Assembly: GCF_014779795.1 (NCBI RefSeq)
Contig: NZ_JACXZS010000005.1
Span: 62,001-126,000, forward strand
DNA: 64,000 nt
Source of the DNA: Microbacterium helvum
GTDB taxonomy: Bacteria; Actinomycetota; Actinomycetes; Actinomycetales; Microbacteriaceae
Direction: 5' to 3'
Below are positions 47,830 through 56,048 of the stretch, in pieces (position 1 is the first letter of the stretch; every line of letters starts with the position of its first letter). Under the pieces are notes generated by a model. It did no database searches. It saw nothing but the letters and a program-made list of their open reading frames with translations, and was not told the origin of the DNA. The position numbers and the translations under genes were made by a program.

Positions 47830-48990
47830 TCACAGCTGGTGGCCGAGCTTGTACTCGCCCTGCTTGTACTCGGGCATCGAGTCCTCGCCGGGGCGCGTGT
47901 ACGAGAAGCCGTCGGCGCCGATCGTGACCGCCATCTCGGACGAGTCCGTGCGGGCGACCACCGGCTGCGGGTTGCCGTCGAGGTCGAGCACGAGAGATGC
48001 CTCGGTGTACCACGACGGGACCACGGGGTTGCCCCACCAGTCGCGGCGCTGGTTGTCGTGCACGTCCCACGTGACGACCGGGTTGTCGGGGTCACCCGTG
48101 TAGTAGTCCTGCGTGTAGATCTCGACGCGGTGGCCGTCGGGGTCGCGCAGGTACAGGTAGAACGCGTTCGAGACGCCGTGGCGGCCCGGGCCGCGCTCGA
48201 TCGCGTCGGAGCGGCGGAGGGCGCCCAGCTTGTCGCAGATCGCGAGGATGTTGTGCTTCTCGTGCGTGGCGAACGCGACATGGTGCATGCGCGGGCCGTC
48301 GCCGCCGGTCATCGCGGTGTCGTGCACCGTGGGCTTGCGGCGCATCCACGCGGCGTACACCGTGCCCTCGCCGTCCTGGATGTCTTCGGTCACGCGGAAC
48401 CCCAGCGACTGCATGAAGTTCACGGCGCGGGGCACATCGGGCGTGACCTGGTTGAAGTGGTCCAGGCGCACGAGTTCGCCCGGGGTGTGCAGGTCGTAGC
48501 GCCACGACAGGCGCTCGACGTGCTCGGTGGCGTAGAAGAACTCGTACGGGAAGCCGAGCGGGTCGGTCACACGTACCGAGTCGCCGATGCCCTTGGTGAA
48601 ACCGTCGGGGTTGCGGCGCACGTCGCAGCCGAGCTCCTCGTAGAACGCGACGGCCTTGTCGAGCTCTTCGGCCGAGCGCACGCGGTACGAGAAGGCCGCG
48701 ACCGCGGCGACCGGACCCTGGCGGAGCACGAGGTTGTGGTGGATGAACTCCTCCGTCGAGCGGAGGTAGATGGTCGACTCGTCCTCTTCGGTGACGTAGA
48801 GGCCCAGCACGTCGACGTAGAACGTGCGGGATGCCGCCAGGTCGGTGACCACGAGCTCCATGTACGCGCAGCGCAGGATGTCGGGCGCCGGCGCGCTGGG
48901 CGTCGGGATCGGGTTGTCGGAGAGGATCGGCGCCTCCTGGCTCACGTAGAAGCCCGAGGAGGTGAGGGTCATGTCGTCACGGTGGGTCAT
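47830..48990 (-). CDS. hpaD: Homoprotocatechuate 2,3-dioxygenase
   Basis: A 386-residue extradiol ring-cleaving enzyme of the vicinal-oxygen-chelate type, very like the Brevibacterium enzyme. It opens 3,4-dihydroxyphenylacetate to 5-carboxymethyl-2-hydroxymuconate semialdehyde. Metal ligands are the His in LVRLDHFNQVTPD, the His in MHHVAFATHEKHN and the Glu in HRVEIYTQDYYTGD. CAYMELVVTDLAASRTFYVD begins the first VOC module; DWWGNPVVPSWYTEASLVLD near the end is characteristic. ATG 48990 was chosen; an in-frame ATG at 48972 is possible. Confidence 0.96.
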   Translation of the reverse strand: MTHRDDMTLTSSGFYVSQEAPILSDNPIPTPSAPAPDILRCAYMELVVTDLAASRTFYVDVLGLYVTEEDESTIYLRSTEEFIHHNLVLRQGPVAAVAAFSYRVRSAEELDKAVAFYEELGCDVRRNPDGFTKGIGDSVRVTDPLGFPYEFFYATEHVERLSWRYDLHTPGELVRLDHFNQVTPDVPRAVNFMQSLGFRVTEDIQDGEGTVYAAWMRRKPTVHDTAMTGGDGPRMHHVAFATHEKHNILAICDKLGALRRSDAIERGPGRHGVSNAFYLYLRDPDGHRVEIYTQDYYTGDPDNPVVTWDVHDNQRRDWWGNPVVPSWYTEASLVLDLDGNPQPVVARTDSSEMAVTIGADGFSYTRPGEDSMPEYKQGEYKLGHQL

Positions 48991-49048
48991 TTCGCGTCCT
49001 TGCGTTCGTGCGGTCGGCCTGGGGTGAGAAGCGGGATGGATGCCGGCG

Positions 49049-50602
49049 TCAGTGGCCGCCGGCATCCCCCTTGCCGAAGGTCGGGTTGTGGGCGGGGCCG
49101 AGCGTGATGTGCACGGCCTGCTGGTCGGTGTAGAAGTCGATCGAGCGGTAGCCGCCCTCGTGCCCGAGGCCCGAGGCCTTGACCCCGCCGAAGGGGGTGC
49201 GCAGGTCGCGGACGTTGTTCGAGTTGAGCCACACCATGCCGGCCTCGATGGCCTGCGAGAAGTTGTGGGCCCGCTTGAGGTCGTTGGTCCACACGTAGGC
49301 GGCGAGACCGTACTTCACGCCGTTGGCGAACTCGAGCGCCTCTTCGTCGGAGTCGAACGGCGTGATCGCGACGACGGGGCCGAAGATCTCCTCCTGGAAG
49401 ATGCGGGCATCGGGGGCGACGTCGGCGAACACGGTGGGGCGCACGAAGTTGCCGGTCTCGAAGCCCTCGGGGCGGCCGCCGCCGGCGACCAGGCGCGCCT
49501 CGGTCTTGCCGATCTCGATGTACGAGACGACCTTGTCGTAGTGCTCGGGGTGAACCAGCGCACCGACCTCGGTCGCGGGGTCGTGCGGGTAGCCGACGAC
49601 CACGCGCTCGGCCTGCGCCGCGTAGCGCTCGACGAACTCGTCGTAGATCGAGCGCTCGACAAGGATGCGCGAGCCCGCCGTGCAGCGCTCGCCGTTCAGC
49701 GAGAAGACGCCGAAGATCGTCGCGTCGATGGCGGCCTCGAGGTCGGCGTCGGCGAACACCACGGCGGGCGACTTGCCGCCGAGCTCCATCGACAGGCCCT
49801 TCAGGAACGGCGCCGCGTTGCCGAAGATGAGCTGGCCGGTGCGGCTCTCGCCGGTGAACGAGATGAGCGGGACCTCGGGATGCTTCACCAGCGCGTCGCC
49901 GGCATCCTCTCCCAGTCCGTTCACGAGGTTGAAGACGCCCTTCGGCAGCCCCGCCTCTTCGAAGATGCCCGCCCACAGCGAGGCCGACAGGGGAGTGAAC
50001 TCGGCGGGCTTCAGCACCACGGTGTTGCCGGTCGCGAGCGCCGGGCCGAGCTTCCACGACTCGAGCATGAACGGCGTGTTCCACGGCGTGATGAGCCCGG
50101 CGACGCCGATCGGCTTGCGGTTGACGTAGTTCATCTGGCGGCCGGGCACCTTGTAGGCGTCATCGGCCTGCGCGACGATCAGGTCGGCGAAGAACCGGAA
50201 GTTCTCGGCGGCCCGGCGCGCCTGGCCGAGCGCCTGGGTGATCGGCAGGCCCGAGTCGAAGGACTCCAGTTCGGCGAGCCGGGCGTCGCGGGACTCGACG
50301 ATGTCGGCGATGCGGTGCAGCACGCGCGAGCGCTCGCGCGGCAGCATCCGCGGCCATGGGCCCTCGGTGAACGCGCGCCGCGCGGCCGCGACGGCGCGGT
50401 CGATGTCGGCCTTCTTGCCGGCGGCGGCCTGCACGTAGGTCTCATTGGTGACCGGGTCGAGCACGTCGAACGTGTCGCCGTCGACCGAGTCGACGAATTC
50501 GCCGTCGATGTAGTGCTGGATGCGCGCGGGCAGGCCGTCCGGCACGTGCCGCGTGGCCGCGGCGCTCTGCGTCTTGCTTTCAGCGCTGGCGGTGTCTGTC
50601 AT
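49049..50602 (-). CDS. hpaE: 5-carboxymethyl-2-hydroxymuconate semialdehyde dehydrogenase
   Basis: A 517-residue NAD-dependent aldehyde dehydrogenase, acting on the product of HpaD. ALDH marks are GLITPWNTPFMLESWK, SFTGESRTGQ, the Glu in MELGGKSPAVVF and the catalytic Cys in NGERCTAGSR. A GGATGCCGGC hairpin overlaps its stop codon. It sits between the GntR regulator and hpaD in the operon. The first 30 residues are a variable lead. Confidence 0.94.
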   Translation of the reverse strand: MTDTASAESKTQSAAATRHVPDGLPARIQHYIDGEFVDSVDGDTFDVLDPVTNETYVQAAAGKKADIDRAVAAARRAFTEGPWPRMLPRERSRVLHRIADIVESRDARLAELESFDSGLPITQALGQARRAAENFRFFADLIVAQADDAYKVPGRQMNYVNRKPIGVAGLITPWNTPFMLESWKLGPALATGNTVVLKPAEFTPLSASLWAGIFEEAGLPKGVFNLVNGLGEDAGDALVKHPEVPLISFTGESRTGQLIFGNAAPFLKGLSMELGGKSPAVVFADADLEAAIDATIFGVFSLNGERCTAGSRILVERSIYDEFVERYAAQAERVVVGYPHDPATEVGALVHPEHYDKVVSYIEIGKTEARLVAGGGRPEGFETGNFVRPTVFADVAPDARIFQEEIFGPVVAITPFDSDEEALEFANGVKYGLAAYVWTNDLKRAHNFSQAIEAGMVWLNSNNVRDLRTPFGGVKASGLGHEGGYRSIDFYTDQQAVHITLGPAHNPTFGKGDAGGH

Positions 50603-50648
50603 GGTGTCTCCTTCGTCGGAGGGGTCTGGCGGATGAACGTCGGGGGGA

Positions 50649-50674
50649 GTGGATGCCGGGCGCCCGGCATCCAC
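50649..50674 (-). terminator. 26-bp perfect GGATGCC palindrome
   Basis: GTGGATGCCGGGC is immediately followed by its exact complement, just past the GntR stop. It may lower read-through from the regulator gene into hpaE. Confidence 0.65.
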
Positions 50675-50677
50675 CCA

Positions 50678-51385
50678 TCAGAAGGCGGGAAGGCCCAGGG
50701 CCTCGTCGGGATGCTCGTGGATCATGTACGCGTCGAGCGTCGCCGCGCGATGGCGACGGGCGGCCTTCTCGATCTCGCCGAGCGGGGCGCCCACCTCGAT
50801 GAGCTGCACGATGTTCTCGTGCTCGCGGACCGACTCCTGGGCGCGGCCCGGCACGAAGCTGAACGTCGAATCGCGCAGGTGGCCGAGCCGGCTCCACTCC
50901 GCGTTGACGAGCTCGAGCATGCGCGGGTTGGCGCACTTCGAGTACAGCGTCGAGTGGAACTCCTGGTTGAGCGCAGTGAAGGCGCGCGGGTCGAAGTGCT
51001 CCAGCGTCTCGATCATGAGCTCGTTGATGCGGCGGGCGGCGCGCAGGTCGTCGGCGGTGAGCCGGCGCGCTGCGAGCGCGGTCGCCGTGCCCTCGAGGAT
51101 CGACAGCGCCTGCATGCTGTAGCGGTAGGCCGAGTCGTCGACCATCGACACCCGGGCGCCGACATTGCGCTCGAAGGTCACGAGTCCCTCGGCCTCGAGC
51201 TGGCGGATCGCCTCGCGCACCGGCACGACGCTCATGTCGAGCTCGCCGGCGATGCTGCCCAGTACGAGGCGGTAGCCCGGGGTGAACTCCTGGTTCGCGA
51301 TGCGCTCCTTGACCCAGTGGTACGCGCGCTGCGACTTGCTGAGCTCATCGGCCGGCCCCTGAGCCTGTCGAAGGGCGGGGGTCAT
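50678..51385 (-). CDS. GntR/FCD-family regulator of the hpa operon
   Basis: A 235-residue regulator: N-terminal winged helix (QRAYHWVKERIANQEFTPGY, MSVVPVREAIRQLEAEGLV) and C-terminal FCD ligand domain with metal-site His residues (ALNQEFHSTLY, HRAATLDAYMIHEH). It is co-transcribed with hpaG (ATGA overlap) and probably controls the hpaG/MHS divergent promoter in response to a pathway acid. Codons 4-8 (ALRQAQGPA) come from a CCCTGAGCCTGTCGAAGG REP copy (51356-51375) that has become the N-terminus. Confidence 0.92.
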   Translation of the reverse strand: MTPALRQAQGPADELSKSQRAYHWVKERIANQEFTPGYRLVLGSIAGELDMSVVPVREAIRQLEAEGLVTFERNVGARVSMVDDSAYRYSMQALSILEGTATALAARRLTADDLRAARRINELMIETLEHFDPRAFTALNQEFHSTLYSKCANPRMLELVNAEWSRLGHLRDSTFSFVPGRAQESVREHENIVQLIEVGAPLGEIEKAARRHRAATLDAYMIHEHPDEALGLPAF

Positions 51386-52932
51386 CGTCCCTGCTCCGCG
51401 TCGTAGCGGGCGCGCCACTCGGCGTTCATGGGGAAGAGCCCGTCGACAGCGTGCCCCTCCGCGACCCGCTCGGCGATCCAGGCGTCCTCGGCCTCCTGCG
51501 CGAGGGCCGCATCGGCGACCTCTTCGGCCAGTCCTGGCGGGATGACGATCACGCCGTCGCCGTCGCCGACGATGATGTCGCCGGGCTGAACGGTGGCGCC
51601 GCCGCAGGCGATCGTCACATCGTGCTCCCACGGGACGTGCCTGCGGCCGAGCACCGACGGGTGAGCGCCCTTCGAGAACACCGGAAGCCCGATCTCGGCG
51701 ACGGCGTCGAAGTCGCGCACGCCGCCGTCGGTGACGACACCGGCCGCACCGCGGACGTGGGCACGCAGCGCGAGGATGTCGCCGAGAGTGCCCGAGGTGT
51801 CGTCGCCGCGGGCCTCGATCACGATGACCTCGCCCTCGCCGACCGCGTCGAAGGCCCGCTTCTGCGCGTTGTAGCCGCCGCCGTGAGTCTGGAACAGGTC
51901 CTCGCGGAAGGGCACGAAGCGGAGGGTCCTCGCGGTGCCGACGATCTTGGCTCCGTCGAGGTTGGCGAAGACGCCGTCGATGAAGCAGGAGTGGTGCCCG
52001 CGCTTGCGCAGCTGCGCCGAGAGCCCCGCCGTCGGTGCGGCGACCAGCTTGGCGCGCAGGCCCTCGCTGAGAACAGGAGATCTCGCGGGGGCAGGGGATT
52101 CTGCGCCGGAACGTCCTGTGTCGGCGAGATCTCCTGATTCGGACGACGGCGCGGGCAGTCCCGCTGCCTCGCGCGAGCCCCACGCCTCGGTGCGCTGCAG
52201 GTCGTCGACGGCGGGCAGCGAGCCCAACGCGGCGTCGAAGCCCGCTTCGCCCTGCACCACGGTGGTGACGAGACGGCCTGAGCTCGGCCCGCCGGGCACG
52301 TCGACCTCGACCTCGACGACGTCGCCGGGGACGGCGACCGACGAGCCCGCCGGCGTACCGGTGAGGATCACGTCACCGGTCTCCAGCGTGAAGTGCTGCG
52401 ACAGGTCGGCGACCAGCTGGGCGAGGGGGAAGATCATGCCGGCGGAGCGGTCGTCCTGCACCGGTTCCCCGTTCAGCCACGTGCGCACCCGCAGGTCGGC
52501 GGGGTCGATCTCGCGGGCGTCGATGAGGCCCGGGCCGACGGGCGTGTAGCCATCCCCGCCCTTCGACCGCACGTTCGATCCCTTGTCGTTCGCGCGCAGG
52601 TCGTAGAGGCCGAAGTCGTTCGCGGCGGTGACGGCCGCGACGTGCGACCAGGCGTCGGCGAGGGCGACACGGCGTGCCGGCGTGCCGATGACGAGCGCGA
52701 TCTCACCCTCGAAGGCGAGCAGCTCGGTGCCGGCCGGGCGCTCGATCGTGCTGCCGGAGGCCGAGACCGAGCTCGACGGCTTGAAGAAGTAGGAGGGGGC
52801 AGCGGGCCGGCGTCCGCGCTGGTCGGCGCGGGAGGCGTAGCTGAGGTGGATCGCGATGATCTTGCCGGGACGCCCGGGCAGACCAGAGAACCGCGGATCT
52901 GCGGCATCCGGCGATGTCGTTTCTACCGTCAT
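51382..52932 (-). CDS. hpaG: HpaG-like isomerase/decarboxylase fused to RraA-like domain
   Basis: A 516-residue two-domain protein. Residues 10-245 are the fumarylacetoacetate-hydrolase fold (YFFKPSSSVSASG, LAFEGEIALVIG, VILTGTPAGSS), expected to do the 5-oxopent-3-ene-1,2,5-tricarboxylate decarboxylase and isomerase steps. A Ser/Pro/Ala linker (about 250-290) leads to an RraA/HMG-aldolase-like domain with IVGTARTLRFVPFRED, GDILALRAHVRGAAGVVTDG and DIIVGDGDGVIVIPP. The linker DNA is an inverted repeat. ATG 52932 is the chosen start; the frame stays open upstream to 55269, across other genes. The job of each half is inferred. Confidence 0.9.
   Translation of the reverse strand: MTVETTSPDAADPRFSGLPGRPGKIIAIHLSYASRADQRGRRPAAPSYFFKPSSSVSASGSTIERPAGTELLAFEGEIALVIGTPARRVALADAWSHVAAVTAANDFGLYDLRANDKGSNVRSKGGDGYTPVGPGLIDAREIDPADLRVRTWLNGEPVQDDRSAGMIFPLAQLVADLSQHFTLETGDVILTGTPAGSSVAVPGDVVEVEVDVPGGPSSGRLVTTVVQGEAGFDAALGSLPAVDDLQRTEAWGSREAAGLPAPSSESGDLADTGRSGAESPAPARSPVLSEGLRAKLVAAPTAGLSAQLRKRGHHSCFIDGVFANLDGAKIVGTARTLRFVPFREDLFQTHGGGYNAQKRAFDAVGEGEVIVIEARGDDTSGTLGDILALRAHVRGAAGVVTDGGVRDFDAVAEIGLPVFSKGAHPSVLGRRHVPWEHDVTIACGGATVQPGDIIVGDGDGVIVIPPGLAEEVADAALAQEAEDAWIAERVAEGHAVDGLFPMNAEWRARYDAEQGR
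52075..52135. repeat. Palindrome inside hpaG linker
   Basis: CAGGAGATCTCGC (52074-52086) and GCGAGATCTCCTG (52124-52136) are exact complements; weaker pairs continue inward (CAGG/CCTG). Total 63 bases, symmetric about 52105, so it fits the 24-13-24 plan plus one outer pair on each side. It is translated as the linker between the FAH and RraA-like domains. Confidence 0.75.
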
Positions 52933-52962
52933 GAGCTCCCTCACTCTTGCGTCGTATCCGAA

Positions 52963-52984
52963 ATCGTATATGATCGTCCGCAAT
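52963..52984 (-). promoter_or_regulatory. hpaG promoter with GntR-like site
   Basis: Minus-strand TTGCGG (52984-52979) is a -35 candidate; the near-palindrome ATCGTATATGAT (52963-52974) lies in the spacer. Its size and TATA centre suit an FCD-GntR operator. The divergent MHS gene starts at 53047, so one site could serve both directions. Confidence 0.5.
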
Positions 52985-53046
52985 CCGGCAACCATCCCGA
53001 ATCGGTCGCCGGTGACGACGACGTCAGCCCCGACACAGGAGTCACA

Positions 53047-54423
53047 ATGAGCACATCCCACGAGGGATTCACCCCCACCGGCACCATCGCGGCGTCGGCA
53101 GATCGCAAGAGGGTCGTCTTCGCGACCGTCATCGGCACCACCGTCGAGTGGTACGACTTCTTCATCTACGCCACGGCGGTCGGGCTGGTCTTCGGCCAGC
53201 TCTTCTTCGCACCGCTCGGCGCCAACAGCGCGCTCATCGCCTTCGCGACGGTCGGCGTGAGCTTCTTGTTCCGCCCGCTCGGCGCCTTCCTCGCCGGGCA
53301 CTTCGGCGACAAGTACGGCCGCAAGGTCGTTCTGATGTGGACGCTGATCCTGATGGGCGCCTCGACCGCGCTCATCGGCGTGCTGCCGACCTACGAGGCG
53401 ATCGGCATCGCCGCGCCGATCCTGCTGGTGCTGCTGCGGATCCTGCAGGGCATCTCGGCCGGCGGCGAGTGGGGCGGCGCGGTGCTGATGGCCGTCGAGC
53501 ACGCCCCGAAGACGCGTCGCGGCGCGTTCGGCGCAGCGCCGCAGATCGGCGTGCCCCTCGGCCTGCTGCTCGCCTCGGGCGTCATGGCGCTCATGGCGAT
53601 GATCGCGCCCGGCGACGCGTTCCTGGTGTGGGGGTGGCGTGTGCCGTTCCTGCTCAGCGTCGTGCTGATCCTCGTGGGCTACTACGTCCGCCGCCGCGTC
53701 GAAGAGAGCCCGGTGTTCGCCGAGCTCGCCGAGCGCAAAGAGAAGGCGCGCATGCCGATCATCACGCTGTTCCGCAAGCACCTGCTGCTCGTGATCGTCG
53801 CCGCGTTCGTCTTCGCGGGCAACAATGCGGTGGGCTACATGACCACCGGCGGCTACATCCAGGGCTATTCGACGAACCCCGAAGGCCCCCTCGCGCTGGA
53901 GCGCGGTCCGGTGCTGTGGGCCGTCGCGGGCTCGGCGGTCACGTGGCTGCTGTCGACCCTCGCGGCGGGCTTCATCTCCGACCGCATCGGCCGCCGCACG
54001 ACATACATCATCGGCTGGATCCTGCAGCTCGCCGGCGTCTTCCTGCTGTTCCCGCTCGTCAACACCGGGAACATCTGGCTGCTGTTCCTGGGGCTGGCGA
54101 TCCTCACGATCGGCCTGGGCTTCACCTATGGCCCGCAGGCGGCGCTGTACTCCGAGCTGTTCCCCGCGTCGATCCGCTTCTCGGGCGTCTCGATCTCGTA
54201 CGCGATCGGCGCGATCCTGGGCGGCGCGTTCGCCCCGACCATCGCGACGGCGCTGGTGCAGGCGACCGGGTCGACCATGTCGGTCACGTGGTACCTGGCC
54301 GGCATGACGCTGCTGGGTCTCATCGCGACGCTGCTGCTGCGCGACCGCTCCGGCATCCCGCTCGGCCCCGAGCACGAGGCCGAGCAGGAGGTCAGCCCGA
54401 TCTACGGTCTTGCCAAGGCCTGA
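53047..54423 (+). CDS. MHS-family MFS transporter, likely for an aromatic acid
   Basis: A 458-residue 12-helix metabolite:H+ symporter. The first-helix motif VIGTTVEWYDFFIYATA and the loop GHFGDKYGRKVVLM are specific to the MHS (ShiA/KgtP/ProP) group; LQGISAGGEWGGA follows. Divergent from hpaG, it most likely imports hydroxyphenylacetate or homoprotocatechuate; the substrate is inferred. The RBS (CAGGAG) is 6 bases before ATG 53047. Confidence 0.9.
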   Translation: MSTSHEGFTPTGTIAASADRKRVVFATVIGTTVEWYDFFIYATAVGLVFGQLFFAPLGANSALIAFATVGVSFLFRPLGAFLAGHFGDKYGRKVVLMWTLILMGASTALIGVLPTYEAIGIAAPILLVLLRILQGISAGGEWGGAVLMAVEHAPKTRRGAFGAAPQIGVPLGLLLASGVMALMAMIAPGDAFLVWGWRVPFLLSVVLILVGYYVRRRVEESPVFAELAERKEKARMPIITLFRKHLLLVIVAAFVFAGNNAVGYMTTGGYIQGYSTNPEGPLALERGPVLWAVAGSAVTWLLSTLAAGFISDRIGRRTTYIIGWILQLAGVFLLFPLVNTGNIWLLFLGLAILTIGLGFTYGPQAALYSELFPASIRFSGVSISYAIGAILGGAFAPTIATALVQATGSTMSVTWYLAGMTLLGLIATLLLRDRSGIPLGPEHEAEQEVSPIYGLAKA

Positions 54424-54435
54424 CCCTTCGGGGAG

Positions 54436-54484
54436 TGGATGCCGCCGCCCCGGGCTTCTCGTGAGCCCGGGGCGGCGGCATCCA
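54436..54484 (+). terminator. MHS-transporter terminator, GGATGCC type
   Basis: TGGATGCCGCCGCCCCGGGC pairs perfectly with its downstream complement over a 21-bp stem around a 7-base loop, 13 bases past the stop. Confidence 0.9.
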
Positions 54485-54497
54485 TCGTCGACCTCGT

Positions 54498-54558
54498 GTT
54501 CATCCGTCACACATGTACGCGGGGAACGCGGTCTCGCGTACATCTGTGACGGATGAAC
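54498..54558. repeat. 61-base palindrome, GTTCA...TGTACGCG type
   Basis: Arms 54498-54521 and 54535-54558 (24 bases, one mismatch) flank a 13-base middle. Outer GTTCA and inner TGTACGCG are the same as in the element at 28857, while the 11 bases between differ. It lies between convergent genes. Confidence 0.9.
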
Positions 54559-54598
54559 CATCGGGGGTGTGGCGCTGGGGCGCCGCGGGAGAAGGGGG

Positions 54599-55207
54599 TC
54601 AGCGGGTGCGCATGCCGTCGAGGGCGACCGTGACGACGTCGTGCGCGAGGCGGTCGCGGTCGACCGAGCCGCCGGGGCGGTACCACTCGACGAGCGAGTT
54701 GACCATGCCGAACACCAGGCGCGTGACGACCGCGCCGTCCACGTCGGCGCGCACACTGCCGGTCCGCTGCGCCTCGGCGACCAGAGCGGTGACACGGTGG
54801 TCGAAGGTGCGCCGGCGCTGCAGGGCGGCGCGCTCGACCTCGCTGTTTCCGCGCACCCGCAGCAGCAGCGTGACAAAGGGGAGCCGGTCGACCAGCACGA
54901 GCACGGCCCCGCGCAGCACGGCGGCCAGGCGCTCGGCGGGTGCGGCATCCGCGATCGCCGGGTCGTCGAGCACGCCCTCGAGCCCGCCCAGGGCTTCGTC
55001 GAGGGCGAGCGCGAGCAGCTGCTCCTTCGAGTCGAAGTGGTGGTACAGCGCGGACTTCGTGAGGCCCAGACGCTCGGCGAGATCGGCGACGGACGTCGCG
55101 TCGTAGCCCTGCTCGTTGAACAGCTCGACCGCGACCGCGAGGACCTGATCGCGGTCGTAGCCGGGGCGGCCGCGCCGTGCGGGGGCGGGGGCGGCGCTCG
55201 CGGACAT
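54599..55207 (-). CDS. TetR-family regulator of the paa genes (PaaR-like)
   Basis: A 202-residue TetR protein. HTH: VLAVAVELFNEQGYDATSVA, LAERLGLTKSALYHHFDSKEQL; the C-terminal part (FGMVNSLVEWYRPGGSVD) resembles the TetR_C_33/KstR2/PaaR type that binds acyl-CoA esters. It is divergent from the paa cluster, and its putative site TGAACGATCGGTCA is found in the shared promoter region and, as TGAACGAACGGTCT, ahead of paaA. Phenylacetyl-CoA would be the natural inducer; this is inference. Confidence 0.88.
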   Translation of the reverse strand: MSASAAPAPARRGRPGYDRDQVLAVAVELFNEQGYDATSVADLAERLGLTKSALYHHFDSKEQLLALALDEALGGLEGVLDDPAIADAAPAERLAAVLRGAVLVLVDRLPFVTLLLRVRGNSEVERAALQRRRTFDHRVTALVAEAQRTGSVRADVDGAVVTRLVFGMVNSLVEWYRPGGSVDRDRLAHDVVTVALDGMRTR

Positions 55208-55238
55208 GCGCCCAGTCTCGCACCACTCGGGGTAATAC

Positions 55239-55252
55239 TGAACGATCGGTCA
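55239..55252. promoter_or_regulatory. PaaR-like operator 1
   Basis: TGAACGATCGGTCA is symmetrical except for one pair and lies between the tetR start (55207) and the enoyl-CoA hydratase start (55299), beside AT-rich TATTATG, a possible -10 for the catabolic direction. Confidence 0.65.
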
Positions 55253-55298
55253 CGTATTATGTGAGGCAACCGCGACGTCGCGAATCGAGAGGATGCCG

Positions 55299-56048
55299 AT
55301 GCCGGTGCCGAATGAGCTTCCGCTCGTCGTCGAGCGTCGCGCCGACCGCGTCGTCGCCACGCTGTCGCGGCCGGCAGTGCGCAACGCGATCGACCAGCGC
55401 ACGATCGACGCGCTGCACGACGTGTGCGCCGAGTTGGAGCGCGACCCGCGCACGCTCATCCTCACCGGAACGGACGGCGTGTTCGCGTCGGGCGCCGACA
55501 TCGCACAGCTGCGGGAACGCGGCGCCGCCGACGCGCGCCGCGGCATCAACACGCGGGCGTTCCAGCGTGTGCGCGACCTGCCGATGCCGGTGATCGCCGC
55601 CATCGACGGCTATGCGCTCGGCGGCGGGGCCGAGCTCGCCTACGCCGCCGACATCCGCATCGGCACGCCGCGGCTGCAGATCGGCAACCCCGAGACGGGC
55701 CTCGGCATCATCGCCGCGGCGGGCGCCACGTGGCGGTTGCGCGAGATCGTCGGGGACGGCAGGGCTTCGGAGATGCTGCTGACGGGTCGGATCCTGGATG
55801 CCGCCACCGCCGTCGAATGGGGGCTCGTGTCCTCGCTGTTCGAGCCCGGCGACCTGCTCGCCGCGGCGCACGCGCTGGCAGACCGCATCGCCCGCAACGA
55901 CCCGCTTGCGACACGGCACACCAAGACGGCGCTGCTCGCGCCGCGGGCCGCGCACCCCGAGATCGACCTCGAACTGCAGGCGGAGCTCTTCGAGAGCCCC
56001 GAGAAGCGGCGCCGCATGACGGCCTTTCTCGACAGGCGCGGGCGATGA
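55299..56048 (+). CDS. Enoyl-CoA hydratase/isomerase, PaaF-like
   Basis: A 249-residue crotonase. Oxyanion-hole strands are VFASGADIAQLRERG and AIDGYALGGGAELAYAADIR; the catalytic Glu is in NPETGLGIIAAAGATWRL. It could act as PaaF (2,3-dehydroadipyl-CoA hydratase) in ring-opened phenylacetate degradation. ATG 55299 is preferred to 55293 because of the spacing to AGAGG. It overlaps the next gene by four bases (ATGA). Confidence 0.88.
   Translation: MPVPNELPLVVERRADRVVATLSRPAVRNAIDQRTIDALHDVCAELERDPRTLILTGTDGVFASGADIAQLRERGAADARRGINTRAFQRVRDLPMPVIAAIDGYALGGGAELAYAADIRIGTPRLQIGNPETGLGIIAAAGATWRLREIVGDGRASEMLLTGRILDAATAVEWGLVSSLFEPGDLLAAAHALADRIARNDPLATRHTKTALLAPRAAHPEIDLELQAELFESPEKRRRMTAFLDRRGR

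Noticed and set aside
52933..55269. Upstream extension of the hpaG frame to 55269
   Set aside because: It crosses the MHS transporter and TetR genes in a shadow frame; hpaG itself starts at the ATG 52932 with a proper FAH domain.
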